Part shown: positions 49,601 to 54,900 of the stretch, piece by piece | Layout: every line of letters begins with the position of its first letter | How positions within the stretch are numbered: position 1 is the first letter of the stretch | NCBI GenBank assembly: GCA_013400155.1 | Contig: VXBM01000233.1 | Span: 862,182 to 926,181, forward strand | Direction: 5' to 3' | DNA length: 64,000 nucleotides | From: Helopsaltes ochotensis | Lineage: Eukaryota; Chordata; Aves; Passeriformes; Locustellidae | The notes under the pieces: generated by a model | What the model was told of the DNA's origin: nothing | The model's input: the letters and a program-made list of their open reading frames with translations, nothing else | The model's database searches: none | Translations under genes and position numbers: made by a program

Positions 49601-51342
49601 CTCTCGACCTGATCTTTCAACTAGAAAAATATAATTATGAACTTAATTATCCCCAGGAGGGGTGGCTTAGAAGCAATGAAATACATTGGTAGCTTCAATC
49701 ACTGACATAAAAAGCAAGTACTTTATCCAGATGCCTCTAGTACCCGTGGGCTGCTATATAAAAGCTGCACATTACTGCAGTGAGATCACTGCAAATGTAA
49801 ATGAAAAAACACAAAAGATATTGGCTCTTGTCACCCATACATGACAAGCTTCAGGAAAATTCCTACCTTTTAAACCGCATGTTATCATATATATTCAAAT
49901 AGGAGTTTGTATTGAATTAAGGTTATTCGATGCAAGACAGTACCTTAAAAACTTAAAAGCAAAATTTGTATCACTTTGTCAGGCATTTCATTTGTGTCCA
50001 CGACTAAATTTTTAATAACAAAAGTAAAGCGTATCTATTGTCAAGCTGAGACATATGGCCTCTGAAATTTACATCTTCTTTACCTAGAGGATATTTTGTA
50101 CACATAATTATTTTAATAAACACTCACTTTTACTGCAGCCTGTAAATATTCAGATGCTAATCTCCCACTATTTCAACCACCATACTTCACCAGAAAGAAA
50201 ACAACTCATGCATCTGTGCAACACATGCCTTCCAACGATTTTCCATTCACGATTTTTGGGGGGATTTTTAATAGAGACCTAATGGGACTGGGGATTCATG
50301 TGCAGGGAGTAGGGATCGGCAGAAATTCTGTTTGCACCTCAGCAGAAGCTGACCCAAGCCAAAGGTGAGAGCATGTGGTGTGTCTACCAGCGCTTCCCAT
50401 CACGATCCAGCACACCGCAGAGTCAATTACTGTTAACCCAGCAACAGAGTGAGCCGATGTGCCCGGCAACTTGGGTCTCACCAAGACAACCCAAGTTATA
50501 ACTTGGAACAAAGAGGATTCATGTGATGAAGTCGTTCGCAGGGTAAGAACTTGCCGTGGAGCGTTCCGGCGCTCCGGCCACAACGCACCGGCCAGCCCAC
50601 GTGCAAAATAAGGAAATTCTCGTAAATTATCTCCATTACTTCTTCATGCGACCTCTGTGTCGTGCCCGGAAAGTGATTTTAAACTCTTCTCGTTCCTTAT
50701 AACAGTGCTTAACCTGATTTATATTGCCGACAGCGTGCGGCATCCCTCGGGGCTCCGGCTCCTCTCCGCTCCCCAGAGAGGGATCCCCAGGACTGTGCCC
50801 GGCTGTGACCCCATCTCCCGCCGGGACGGGGGCTGCCCGTGCCGCCGCAGCCCCCCCGGCCCCGGGAGCGGCGGGGTCGCCCCCTCCCGCGGCTCTGCCG
50901 CTCCGGCGCGGCTCCCACAAAGGCAGTGGGCGGCCCCGGAGGCGGCCGGGCGGAGTGGCCCCCGCCGCCGAGGGAGGAGAAAGGACTCCGGGAAAGTGGG
51001 GGAGGGCGGCCGCAAAACGTGGAGATGGGGGAAGAGAGCGGGGATAAAGGAGATATGGGGGAGGCCGTCGGGAAGCGTGCGGCCGGCACAGCCGGACCCC
51101 AGCCCGCCTCCGCAGCCCGGCACGGCCCCCGCACCGGCTGTGCCCGGCAGGGACGGGGACAGGGACGCTCCGCCGAGGCTCCCCCAGCCCCGCGGGGGCG
51201 AAAGGCTGCCACGGGACGCGGCGGGCGGCTGCAGACCGACCCCTCAGGCACGGCACTGCCCTGCTTTGCATTGCGCTCCTCATCCCGCACCCCCGTCCTG
51301 CGCTCACCTCGGGGCTGGCCCTGCCCCGGCACCCACAGCAGC
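574..51342 (-). CDS. LAMA1: LAMA1, laminin subunit alpha-1, 5' part (exons 1-17, incomplete at both ends)
   Basis: Encodes the alpha-1 chain of laminin-111, a secreted basement-membrane heterotrimer with beta-1 and gamma-1. Coding segments on the minus strand are 51308..51342 (runs into N), 30003..30173, 29548..29660, 22438..22680, 17358..17537, 14571..14660, 13994..14111, 12621..12799, 11072..11177, 10418..10578, 7425..7565, 6300..6473, 4698..4799, 3756..3967, 2481..2592, 1473..1583 and 574..701. All phases join without a stop. Counting the Gly at the exon 1/2 junction as residue 1, the LN domain is about 1-248, LE repeats start at C250, the L4a domain is about 495-688, and LE repeats resume at C689. 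Short matches such as GLFPAILNLASNAHIS, SRLVPLEHGE and GWLVTDL fit LAMA1, not LAMA2 (which has NALITTN and SKIHPLENGE). About 790 of roughly 3,075 residues (human length) are present. The LN domain drives laminin polymerisation in this family. The start codon is not visible; the remaining exons lie left of base 1. Confidence 0.97.
702..1472 (-). other. LAMA1: LAMA1 intron 16
   Basis: 771-base GT-AG intron. Nothing recognised in it. Confidence 0.85.
1473..1583 (-). CDS. LAMA1: LAMA1 exon 16 (LE5 end, LE6 start)
   Basis: 111 bases, 37 codons (residues 702-738), phase 0. Reads SCLPGYYRVDGILFGG, then CQPCKCNGHATECDIHGVC, with LE6 starting at C722. Acceptor CTTTTCAG, donor TTT|GTAAGT. Confidence 0.95.
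1584..2480 (-). other. LAMA1: LAMA1 intron 15
   Basis: 897-base GT-AG intron. Nothing recognised in it. Confidence 0.85.
2481..2592 (-). CDS. LAMA1: LAMA1 exon 15 (L4a end, LE5 second half)
   Basis: 112 bases (end of the split Arg, then residues 665-701). LDSVSLDTASANVIDL closes the L4 domain; FCECPQGYTGISCE resumes the LE repeat that was split by it. Acceptor AACCCTAG, donor GAG|GTAACC. Confidence 0.95.
2593..3755 (-). other. LAMA1: LAMA1 intron 14
   Basis: 1,163-base GT-AG intron with a tRNA-Ile-derived SINE at about 2979..3107. The rest shows no feature. Confidence 0.85.
2979..3107 (-). mobile_element. tRNA-Ile-derived SINE with CR1-like tail (TguSINE1 type), 5'-truncated
   Basis: On the minus strand, 3107..3046 matches tRNA-Ile from the D arm onward: TTAGAGCATGGTGCTAATAA, a B-box-like GGATTCAAATCC and the terminal GGGCCA. 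It runs directly into a CR1-type 3' tail (GGCTTGATGATTCCTTCC, then AATATTCTGTGATT) ending near 2979. The first half of the tRNA head (A box) is missing or decayed. This head-plus-tail layout is that of the songbird TguSINE1 family, moved by CR1 machinery. Several substitutions mark it as an old copy. Confidence 0.82.
3756..3967 (-). CDS. LAMA1: LAMA1 exon 14 (L4a domain)
   Basis: 212 bases (residues 594-663 plus two bases). Includes AAGLSLQPYEEYSNSVR, VPENFIEF and REMLMTVLANVTHLLIRANYN, the conserved end of the L4 domain with an NVT sequon. Acceptor AATTTCAG, donor CAG|GTAAGT. The split Arg codon completes in exon 15. Confidence 0.96.
3968..4697 (-). other. LAMA1: LAMA1 intron 13
   Basis: 730-base GT-AG intron. 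Nothing recognised in it. Confidence 0.85.
4698..4799 (-). CDS. LAMA1: LAMA1 exon 13 (L4a domain)
   Basis: 102 bases, 34 codons (residues 560-593), phase 0. Reads LTAFGGDLKYSVSYDIP, then ESVDSD and VDVIIQ, matching the laminin IV type A core. Acceptor TTCTTTCAG, donor CAG|GTGGAT, whose +3 to +6 bases are weaker than those of most neighbouring donors. Confidence 0.95.
4800..6299 (-). other. LAMA1: LAMA1 intron 12
   Basis: 1,500-base GT-AG intron, about a third of it a CR1 fragment (5365..5838) inserted antisense to the gene. Confidence 0.85.
5365..5838 (+). mobile_element. CR1 LINE, 3' fragment with internal deletion
   Basis: Matches the CR1 3' end in the plus direction: TGGACATACTGGAAAGAGTC, CTCTTTTCAGTGGTGCCCAG, GAACATCAGGAAACAC, AGGTTGTGGAGTC and the terminal CAGAGGTCCCTTTCAACC followed by ATTCTGTGGTTCTG. 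Roughly 100 bases usually found between the 'ATGAGGAAAG' and 'GGGTGCAAAGA' segments are missing at about 5530. Non-coding remnant. Confidence 0.92.
6300..6473 (-). CDS. LAMA1: LAMA1 exon 12 (L4a domain)
   Basis: 174 bases, 58 codons (residues 502-559), phase 0. Begins ISDMTGWLVTDL, includes HQISINNTEAVK with an NNT sequon, and ends YYWSAPEAYLGNK, the family motif before the next L4 exon. Acceptor CTCTTGCAG, donor AAA|GTAAGT. Confidence 0.96.
6474..7424 (-). other. LAMA1: LAMA1 intron 11
   Basis: 951-base GT-AG intron. Open frames here overlap on both strands and match nothing I know. Confidence 0.85.
7425..7565 (-). CDS. LAMA1: LAMA1 exon 11 (LE4 end, LE5 start)
   Basis: 141 bases, 47 codons (residues 455-501), phase 0. 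Starts ENVEGENCDLCKPGFYNLQ and ends FGVSDVCDSLTWPISQ. LE5 opens at C483 and is then interrupted by the L4a insertion, as in all laminin alpha short arms. Acceptor TTTGACAG, donor CAG|GTATTT. Confidence 0.95.
7566..10417 (-). other. LAMA1: LAMA1 intron 10
   Basis: 2,852-base GT-AG intron. Contains a 22-base unit repeated twice in tandem at 10328..10371 close to the exon 10 donor; otherwise nothing recognised. Confidence 0.85.
10328..10371. repeat. 22-bp tandem duplication
   Basis: The unit CACTATTAATGAAAATCTTAAT occurs twice back to back with a single C/G difference. It lies about 50 bases beyond the exon 10 donor, in intron 10. Confidence 0.9.
10418..10578 (-). CDS. LAMA1: LAMA1 exon 10 (LE3 end, LE4 start)
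   Basis: 161 bases (end of the split Gly, then residues 402-454). Reads SWPGQCQCREGFAGEKCDHC, then GYRGYPNCLRCNCS and CTEPCLCK, giving the second half of LE3 and first half of LE4 (from C434), with an NCS sequon. Acceptor TATTCAAG, donor AAA|GTGAGT. Confidence 0.95.
10579..11071 (-). other. LAMA1: LAMA1 intron 9
   Basis: 493-base GT-AG intron. Nothing recognised in it. Confidence 0.85.
11072..11177 (-). CDS. LAMA1: LAMA1 exon 9 (LE2 end, LE3 start)
   Basis: 106 bases (residues 366-400 plus one base). Begins VSPYEDHPCYPCDCDPFGS and ends CVKDEHHSDSQR. The VSPYED start is alpha-1 like, whereas alpha-2 has VSPNYP. LE3 starts at C377. Acceptor TTTTGTAG, donor CGTG|GTAAGG; the split Gly codon completes in exon 10. 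Confidence 0.95.
11178..12620 (-). other. LAMA1: LAMA1 intron 8
   Basis: 1,443-base GT-AG intron. Nothing recognised apart from a short T tract near 11704 and a small tandem duplication of CTGACTCCAATCT near 11850. Confidence 0.85.
12621..12799 (-). CDS. LAMA1: LAMA1 exon 8 (LE2)
   Basis: 179 bases (end of the split Lys, then residues 307-365). Contains CNCHNKAEDCYYN, GQYIGGGVCLNCTQ, GINCEMCADGYFRPHK: the long LE repeat 2, with its characteristic insertion before GGGVC. NQS and NCT sequons are present. Acceptor TTCTCAG, donor AAA|GTAAGA. Confidence 0.96.
12800..13993 (-). other. LAMA1: LAMA1 intron 7
   Basis: 1,194-base GT-AG intron holding one copy (13709..13851) of a direct repeat whose other copy is in intron 5. 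Confidence 0.85.
13709..13851 (+). repeat. Direct repeat, copy A (about 140 bp)
   Basis: Near-identical to 16308..16446 in the same orientation. By hand alignment there are about 8 substitutions and one 4-base gap over about 139 aligned positions (roughly 94% identity). Shared blocks include ACTCTCCACTCTTGCAG, CCATGCTAGCAATTCCTATT and GAATGGACACCTTGAAAGTA. Similarity stops sharply on both sides. The sequence is not CR1 and I do not recognise the family. Confidence 0.9.
13994..14111 (-). CDS. LAMA1: LAMA1 exon 7 (LE1)
   Basis: 118 bases (residues 267-305 plus one base of the next codon). Begins KLQCQCEHNTCGESC and continues NKCCPGYHQKPWRPG, the second half of LE repeat 1. Acceptor TTTCCTTAG, donor GAGA|GTAAGT. 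The split codon with exon 8 gives Lys, so the LE1/LE2 junction reads CEKCNCHN; human has CEACNCHN. Confidence 0.95.
14112..14570 (-). other. LAMA1: LAMA1 intron 6
   Basis: 459-base GT-AG intron with an A-rich tract at about 14424..14445. Nothing else recognised. Confidence 0.85.
14571..14660 (-). CDS. LAMA1: LAMA1 exon 6 (LN end, LE1 start)
   Basis: 90 bases, 30 codons (residues 237-266), phase 0. Begins YYYSIKDISVGGMCICYGHA: the last LN strand followed by the first two cysteines (C250, C252) of LE repeat 1. Acceptor TTTTTGTAG, donor AAG|GTATTC. It was recognised from splice sites and protein match, being too short to stand out as an open frame. Confidence 0.95.
14661..17357 (-). other. LAMA1: LAMA1 intron 5
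   Basis: 2,697-base GT-AG intron holding copy B of the 140-bp direct repeat (16308..16446). No exon or known transposon recognised elsewhere. Confidence 0.85.
16308..16446 (+). repeat. Direct repeat, copy B (about 140 bp)
   Basis: Partner of 13709..13851, about 2.6 kb away in the same orientation. The two copies lie in introns 5 and 7 and bracket exons 6 and 7. Either a dispersed element present twice or a local copy event. Confidence 0.9.
17358..17537 (-). CDS. LAMA1: LAMA1 exon 5 (LN domain)
   Basis: 180 bases, 60 codons (residues 177-236), phase 0 at both ends. Starts IHTSLINGRPSADDPS, passes through LEFTSARYIRLRLQRIR and ends DPIVTRR, all LN-domain signatures near the end of domain VI. 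Acceptor TTTCCAG, donor AGG|GTAAGC. Confidence 0.97.
18825..19165 (-). mobile_element. Ancient CR1-type LINE 3' fragment
   Basis: Diverged but in the expected order for the reverse complement of an old CR1 3' end: a GCCTCCAAGGCAATGTATTC segment, CAGGCCTTTCCAGC, AATCTCTAAACCATGG, TTGCAATTTCAGAACAATTC and CATGCCTGTCTCATCTCAGT. Much more decayed than the other CR1 copies here. Confidence 0.6.
20390..21277 (+). mobile_element. CR1 LINE, 3' fragment (ORF2 end plus 3' UTR)
   Basis: About 890 bases matching CR1 in the plus direction, from GATCTGCTGGAGGCCAGGAA to a tail of GGACTCAATGACCTTAGAAG, TCTTTTCCAGCC and AAAGATTTTGTGA. The first half is a decayed end of ORF2 (GHNNP, QVAKKA and ILACIRNS-like pieces in shifted frames), with stops and frameshifts. 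A small inverted repeat (arms TTAGTCCT at 21200 and AGGACTAA at 21215) sits in a locally duplicated part of the tail. Longest CR1 in the window. Confidence 0.94.
22438..22680 (-). CDS. LAMA1: LAMA1 exon 4 (LN domain)
   Basis: 243 bases, 81 codons (residues 96-176), phase 0 at both ends. Begins VFQVAYVIIKAAN and includes NWILERSIDG, the conserved Cys of DTECLTRYN, the NIT sequon, ITPRIGPPTY and VICTSYYSRLVPLEHGE. The last motif distinguishes alpha-1 (SRLVPLEHGE) from alpha-2 (SKIHPLENGE). Acceptor TTTTTTTAG, donor GAG|GTATCT. Confidence 0.97.
22681..29547 (-). other. LAMA1: LAMA1 intron 3
   Basis: 6,867-base GT-AG intron, AT-rich. I see no exon, RNA gene or clear transposon in it; open frames are short and match nothing. 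Confidence 0.8.
29548..29660 (-). CDS. LAMA1: LAMA1 exon 3 (LN domain)
   Basis: Encodes residues 58-95, including AIDGTNNWWQSPSIQNGR and the strand YHWVTITLDLRQ, highly conserved in laminin alpha LN domains. The acceptor is GAAACAG and the donor is CAG|GTGAGT. The exon begins in phase 1 (two bases complete the split Glu) and ends on a codon boundary. Confidence 0.96.
29661..30002 (-). other. LAMA1: LAMA1 intron 2 (GC-AG)
   Basis: 342 bases, by far the shortest intron in this part of the gene. The donor reads AAAG|GCAAGC and the acceptor GAAACAG. GC-AG introns are a known minor class spliced by the major spliceosome and usually have a strong AG|GCAAG match, as here. The next GT (in CACGTG, 11 bases on) would shift the frame. 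Confidence 0.9.
30003..30173 (-). CDS. LAMA1: LAMA1 exon 2 (start of LN domain)
   Basis: Encodes residues 1-57, opening with GLFPAILNLASNAHIS and carrying the NAT glycosylation sequon, CGEKGPEMFCKL and VEHVPGRP, all typical of the laminin alpha LN domain. The acceptor is TTTCAAG. The donor is AAAG|GCAAGC, a GC rather than GT donor. Using it gives a split Glu codon that continues into exon 3 as NPK-E-QHPIS, as in mammalian LAMA1 (NPRERHPIS). Confidence 0.95.
31200..31506 (+). mobile_element. CR1 LINE, 3' fragment
   Basis: Plus-direction CR1 3' end: GGTGGGTGTCAAGAGGATGG, CAGCATGAGGAAAAACTTCC, GGAACAGGCTGCCCAGAGAG, AACCTGCTCAGGGTGACCCT, and a tail AATGATCTCCAGAAGTCCCC followed by AATTCCGTGATT. 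5'-truncated, non-coding. Confidence 0.93.
32942..33390 (-). mobile_element. CR1 LINE, 3' fragment
   Basis: Reverse-complement CR1: from GACCTCTGAGATCATCAAGT at the 3' end, through GAGTGACTCCACCACTTCCC, AAGAAATTTCTCCTGAGGTC and TTCTTTTCTCCAGACTAAAC, to the truncated 5' side near CAGGACTTGCCCTCTACACC. Non-coding. Confidence 0.92.
40725..40833 (+). repeat. G-run / GT-rich tract with quadruplex potential
   Basis: Separate runs of three Gs at 40725, 40731, 40757 and 40766, then nine Gs at 40788..40796, seven at 40803..40809 and four at 40830..40833, spaced by T-rich loops. The pattern can form G-quadruplexes on the plus strand, the template strand for LAMA1. Confidence 0.75.
41847..41882. repeat. 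18-bp perfect tandem duplication
   Basis: The unit CCTGACACATCACTGGAG occurs twice without a mismatch. Confidence 0.95.
43533..43599 (+). repeat. 67-base poly(A) homopolymer
   Basis: Uninterrupted run of 67 As, flanked left by a GC-richer stretch (about 43300..43532) and right by GGGATAACTTGG. Avian CR1 elements do not end in long poly(A), so this may be a microsatellite-like expansion or the tail of a poly(A)-dependent retrocopy. I see no AATAAA signal just before it. Confidence 0.95.
46201..46960. mobile_element. Possible LTR-like or unclassified interspersed repeat
   Basis: Composition and style differ from neighbouring intron: CA-rich blocks, a CTCTATATACTC TATA-like segment near 46660 and GC-richer text throughout. 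This resembles avian endogenous-retrovirus LTRs, but I can confirm neither terminal TG...CA ends nor a target-site duplication. Boundaries are guesses. Confidence 0.25.
48215..48340 (-). mobile_element. Old tRNA-derived SINE remnant (candidate)
   Basis: Minus strand 48324..48316 reads TTAGAGCAC, an A-box/D-arm-like stretch, followed by CCAGGCAGTGGGAGA and GTTAATCTCC, a decayed B-box region. Nearby, 48256..48270 contains GTGGGTTCAAACCAC on the plus strand, also B-box-like and nearly palindromic. The layout recalls ancient amniote pol III SINEs. Family not identified. Confidence 0.35.
49179..49194. repeat. 16-base C homopolymer
   Basis: Uninterrupted Cs in intron 1, read as Gs on the sense strand of LAMA1. 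Such runs are prone to length errors in assemblies. Confidence 0.95.
51308..51342 (-). CDS. LAMA1: LAMA1 exon 1, visible 3' end (signal-peptide end)
   Basis: On the minus strand the 35 bases next to the N run read LLWVPGQGQPR plus one base, followed by a strong donor CGAG|GTGAGC. The split codon G|GC joins exon 2 to give PRG-LFPAIL, which parallels the RQRG-LFPAIL of human LAMA1. The start codon and hydrophobic core of the signal peptide are probably inside the gap at 51343..51510. This exon is too short and too interrupted to be found by ORF length; the support is the donor, the phase match and the family alignment. Confidence 0.85.
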
Positions 51343-51510
51343 NNNNNNNNNNNNNNNNNNNNNNNNNNNNNNNNNNNNNNNNNNNNNNNNNNNNNNNNNN
51401 NNNNNNNNNNNNNNNNNNNNNNNNNNNNNNNNNNNNNNNNNNNNNNNNNNNNNNNNNNNNNNNNNNNNNNNNNNNNNNNNNNNNNNNNNNNNNNNNNNNN
51501 NNNNNNNNNN
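51343..51510. other. Assembly gap (168 N)
   Basis: A run of 168 undetermined bases inside the CpG island. It begins two codons or so into the visible end of LAMA1 exon 1 and therefore probably contains the start codon, most of the signal peptide and part of the 5' UTR. The length may be an estimate. Confidence 0.99.
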
Positions 51511-51878
51511 CCTCTCACACACATGCACACACGCGCTTTTCACACACACAGCCTCCCCTCCTCAGACACACACTCGCCCCTCCTCACACGCTCAGGGTCC
51601 CCGCGCCCCGCACCGCCCGTGTCCCCCCGCAAAAGAGCCCCCGCAGCGCTGGCGGTCCCGGCCGCATCTTGCGGGGGATGCGCGGGGTGCGGCGAGCCCG
51701 AGCCCCGCGCCTAAAAAGTTCTGGAAAGCCGTAGTTACTGTACCGAGGAAATTTTGCAAGGAAGAGCAGGAAGGGAAAGGTGAGTGTGCGAAATTGCAAG
51801 GTGAAAGTGTGGGAAAGGAGAAAGCACCGCTAAGCTAATTCAACGTACGCTCCATACGGCTGATATTTTCACGTGCTA

Positions 51879-51926
51879 ATAAATAAATAAATACATTCAC
51901 ATACACATACACACACACATACATAA
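51879..51926. repeat. (ATAA)n and (CA)n simple repeats
   Basis: Four AAAT-type units followed by an interrupted CA/TA dinucleotide tract, just upstream of the CpG island. Confidence 0.9.
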
Positions 51927-54900
51927 AAATTCTAAGGCTTTCCTTAGAATCCTTTGAAACTTCGTTCCCATGCTCATAGTTTTCCAGCCCCTATAACCAC
52001 ATAACCACAACAAACCAGCCATGTTTGTAAATTAAATGAGTTCTCTCCTCAGCTGCTAAGCTATGAAGTTGATTACTTTTTGTCCCATAGGAAATCTTTG
52101 CAGCTTTTTAATAATCAGCTACCTTATGAAACTGGCATAAAATGGAGCAAAAAGATTGGAGAGATTTCTCAAGATAGACACATTTATTCTGTGCTTTAAG
52201 GAAGTTCATCTCCATTAGGCTTACTGCTTTAAGGTTTGTCGGGTCACAGAGCTCCTATCTACAATACTCCTTAATGAGTATTTCAAGGAAGATGCAGCAG
52301 GGAACATTTTCCTGAGAAAAGAACTCTATGCCAAGAATTGGTTAAGGTAGGAGAATTTAAGTCAACATATACCATTTCTCAAATGCGAATTCCCTCTTTT
52401 TGTTTTGTTTTGTTTTAAGTAAGCTTGTTTAAAAATGCTGTTGATTTTTTAGGAAAACCTTGTGCTCCTCTCTATGGTATTGCATTAAATACAAAATACA
52501 AAAATAAAAAAATATGTGAGTTGCATGAGCAGAGTTAGGCTGCAATTCTTCAAACTGTGGGCAGCTCTGTGCAGAGTTTGGACTTCAGCTTGGTTGGCTG
52601 GAGATTTTTTGATTGATCAAGGAAGCCAGGGAAGTCAGGAAGCTCAGGAAAATAGTATGAGTTACGCATTTTACATAAAAGCAATTTCTTATCCTGTAAC
52701 TCAGAGTTATGAGTTATGCTTGAGAAAGTATAGCAATGTTTATATTCAAAACACAGACAAAGAGAAATATCTATGGGTCAAGGAGATATAAAATGAAAAA
52801 TTTCTGCCACAAAAACTTATCAAAGGCCTTCAAGCCTGCAAATAAATAACACTCCATGTCTGTCCCTTCCAACAGATCCGTTCTTTGCTCACACCAGGAA
52901 CTTCTTAAATTTCAGGACAGGCAAGGAGGAGCAAAGCAAAACATCTGTGGAGAGAAAAGTCAACAAATTTCAAGAGCCAAAGTGCCGTTTGTTCTAAAAT
53001 CATAGAGGTCAGGTTAATGAATCCTCTGTGCAGGATCATAAGTACCAGTTGGGAGCCAAGTACAAAGGAAAAGGAAAGAGGGAGCATCTGCGCAACATAA
53101 AATCTGCCAGTTTACAGCTTTATGATCAGCTTAACCATTTCTTCAAGTAACAGCAAGCTGAAGAGTACTATCTTGCAACCATGCAATGATAAATGCCAGT
53201 TTATCATTACATGTATTTATCCTCGTCAGAATATTACACAAGAGGTAGGAAATGTCAACTGAGATTCCTCTCTGGACTTTATCATCTGACTTGATTATTA
53301 TAGTTTAACTAAAAATCTGTATACAACTAAAAAATCGAACTAGTTTGCAGGAGGATATCACCGTTGTTCAGTGCCCCATTATAATAATTTCCTTAAAAAA
53401 CAGATTCTTCTCAAATTTCATTTCATTATGTACATTCTTGGAGGAGAAGAGGATTACTGTGTTTTCTGTTGTTCCTTCCCCCCAGTTCATTTCTGGTATT
53501 ACAAAGTACCAGGCAATCAGAATGATCCTCGTTTCAAGGTACAGCACCATCAATATAATTTTTTCCTAACATAGGTTTCTAATGAGCTTTGAATGATTAT
53601 GAAGATAAGATGAGCTTCTTAAGCCTGTGTAGCTTCGCATTTACCCCGAGTGAGTGCATTGAGTGCAAGGAGAATATAAGAATATAAGAAATTTCTTAGT
53701 CTTTGACAAACCAACCCAATGAGAAAATGGAATGCCGTGGTACAGGTAAGGCCATGAATGAGTGAAGAAATGTGCTCAAGAGTGAAAGCAATTTAGAGCA
53801 CTTTTGTGCATGTTTATACATTCCCCAAAAACCATCTGCATAAATTGAAACACTATTATATCGTATATGCATAACACAGGTAGTAGAACTACACATTCAA
53901 ATAGTACAGGCGACATCTATAGTTAAAAAAATTAAATTGCTGCTGCTCCAGGTATACTTGAAAGAAGGACAGAAATTGCACAAACTTTAGGAACGGTAAT
54001 ACCCAAATGTTTCAGACTTACTGGTCTTGCTAATTAAAATGTACAACAAAATAAAACAAGCAAACAAATTTGAAAGGTAAGATAAAAATCTGTAAATTCC
54101 TAGAAAAATACTCAGAGATGTGGTTATAGGGAATTTATTAAGATCTCTTCTCACCTATTTTCATTCATTATATTTGTATTAAGGAATTAATGTTTCAGTT
54201 GCAAAGGAATAGAAAATCCTGATAGTTAGGATGATGTACCACAAAGTGGATATGTTAATGCAACCATCCACAGATAACAAACTATGGAAAAAAACATTGC
54301 CGTTGGCAGAAGCAGAGGTTTGGGAGAGTTCAAAACAGAGAAAACCCAAATACAGAGTCTGAATAGAACCACTCTGCTATCCTGCACCTAAGTAAACTCC
54401 AAGAGAACACCAACTATGTTTTTTCAGCTTTTGTCTGTGTTGCTGTGCTAAAGGCAGAGCTATTGTGTTAATGGCAGGTTCCCTTCAGGCCCCTCAGGAG
54501 CATTTGGTCACCTCCTGACCCCAGAGGGCAGCGGGGGCACTCACAGCTGTCAGCGGTGCTGTGCTTTTCCTCATCCATAGCATTTAATAACTTGCATATC
54601 CCACCATCCCACTGTACCATCCATCCCAGTCCCAATGCTTTAGGGACATTTCTACACTGTGAGCACCGCTGATGCAACAGCTGCTGGAACTGGGGTAAGG
54701 AATTTGGAATCATTTCCAGAAGGAGGTATACTGTTATAACCAGTTGATAAACACACACGGAGCTACATCAAATAGCTAAGTAAGATTTTTATCTGTAGCT
54801 GTACTGTACAACAAAGGGTTTCTAATTTTTGTTGGGATTTTTGCACACACTTGTAATCCATTCTGCCTCTCTGCCTCATTATCTCACAAGCACCTCCTGA

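Larger units (their letters stand above)
30174..51307 (-). other. LAMA1: LAMA1 intron 1
   Basis: About 21.1 kb between exon 1 (donor CGAG|GTGAGC) and exon 2 (acceptor TTTCAAG). It holds CR1 fragments at 31200 and 32942, a G-run cluster at 40725, a short tandem duplication at 41847, a 67-base poly(A) at 43533, a possible LTR-like segment near 46200..46960, an old tRNA-like SINE near 48280 and a 16-base C run at 49179. The last 0.7 kb belongs to the CpG island. No other exon recognised; long first introns often carry regulatory sequence, but none can be named from this sequence. Confidence 0.85.
50540..51720 (-). promoter_or_regulatory. LAMA1: CpG island at LAMA1 exon 1, presumed promoter
   Basis: Very GC- and CpG-rich sequence in an otherwise AT-rich region, spanning the start of intron 1, exon 1, the N gap and the upstream flank. 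The minus-strand flank just 5' of the gap (51511..51600) has GT/AG-rich tracts. I see no convincing TATA box in the visible part, consistent with a CpG-island promoter. Placing the transcription start here is inference from the exon 1 position. Confidence 0.75.

Noticed and set aside
50636..51307. Minus-strand frames of 134 to 273 codons in the CpG island
   Set aside because: They read on past the exon 1 donor into intron 1 and are GC-driven. Only the 35 bases next to the gap are coding.
51511..51530. ATG just upstream of the N gap as LAMA1 start
   Set aside because: It would add a low-complexity Cys/Val stretch before a signal peptide, and the gap length is not reliable. The true start is more likely inside the gap.
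50657..51838. 393-codon plus-strand frame across the CpG island
   Set aside because: Long frames arise by chance in GC-rich DNA. This one runs through the N gap, is Pro/Arg/Gly/Ala-rich and matches no family.
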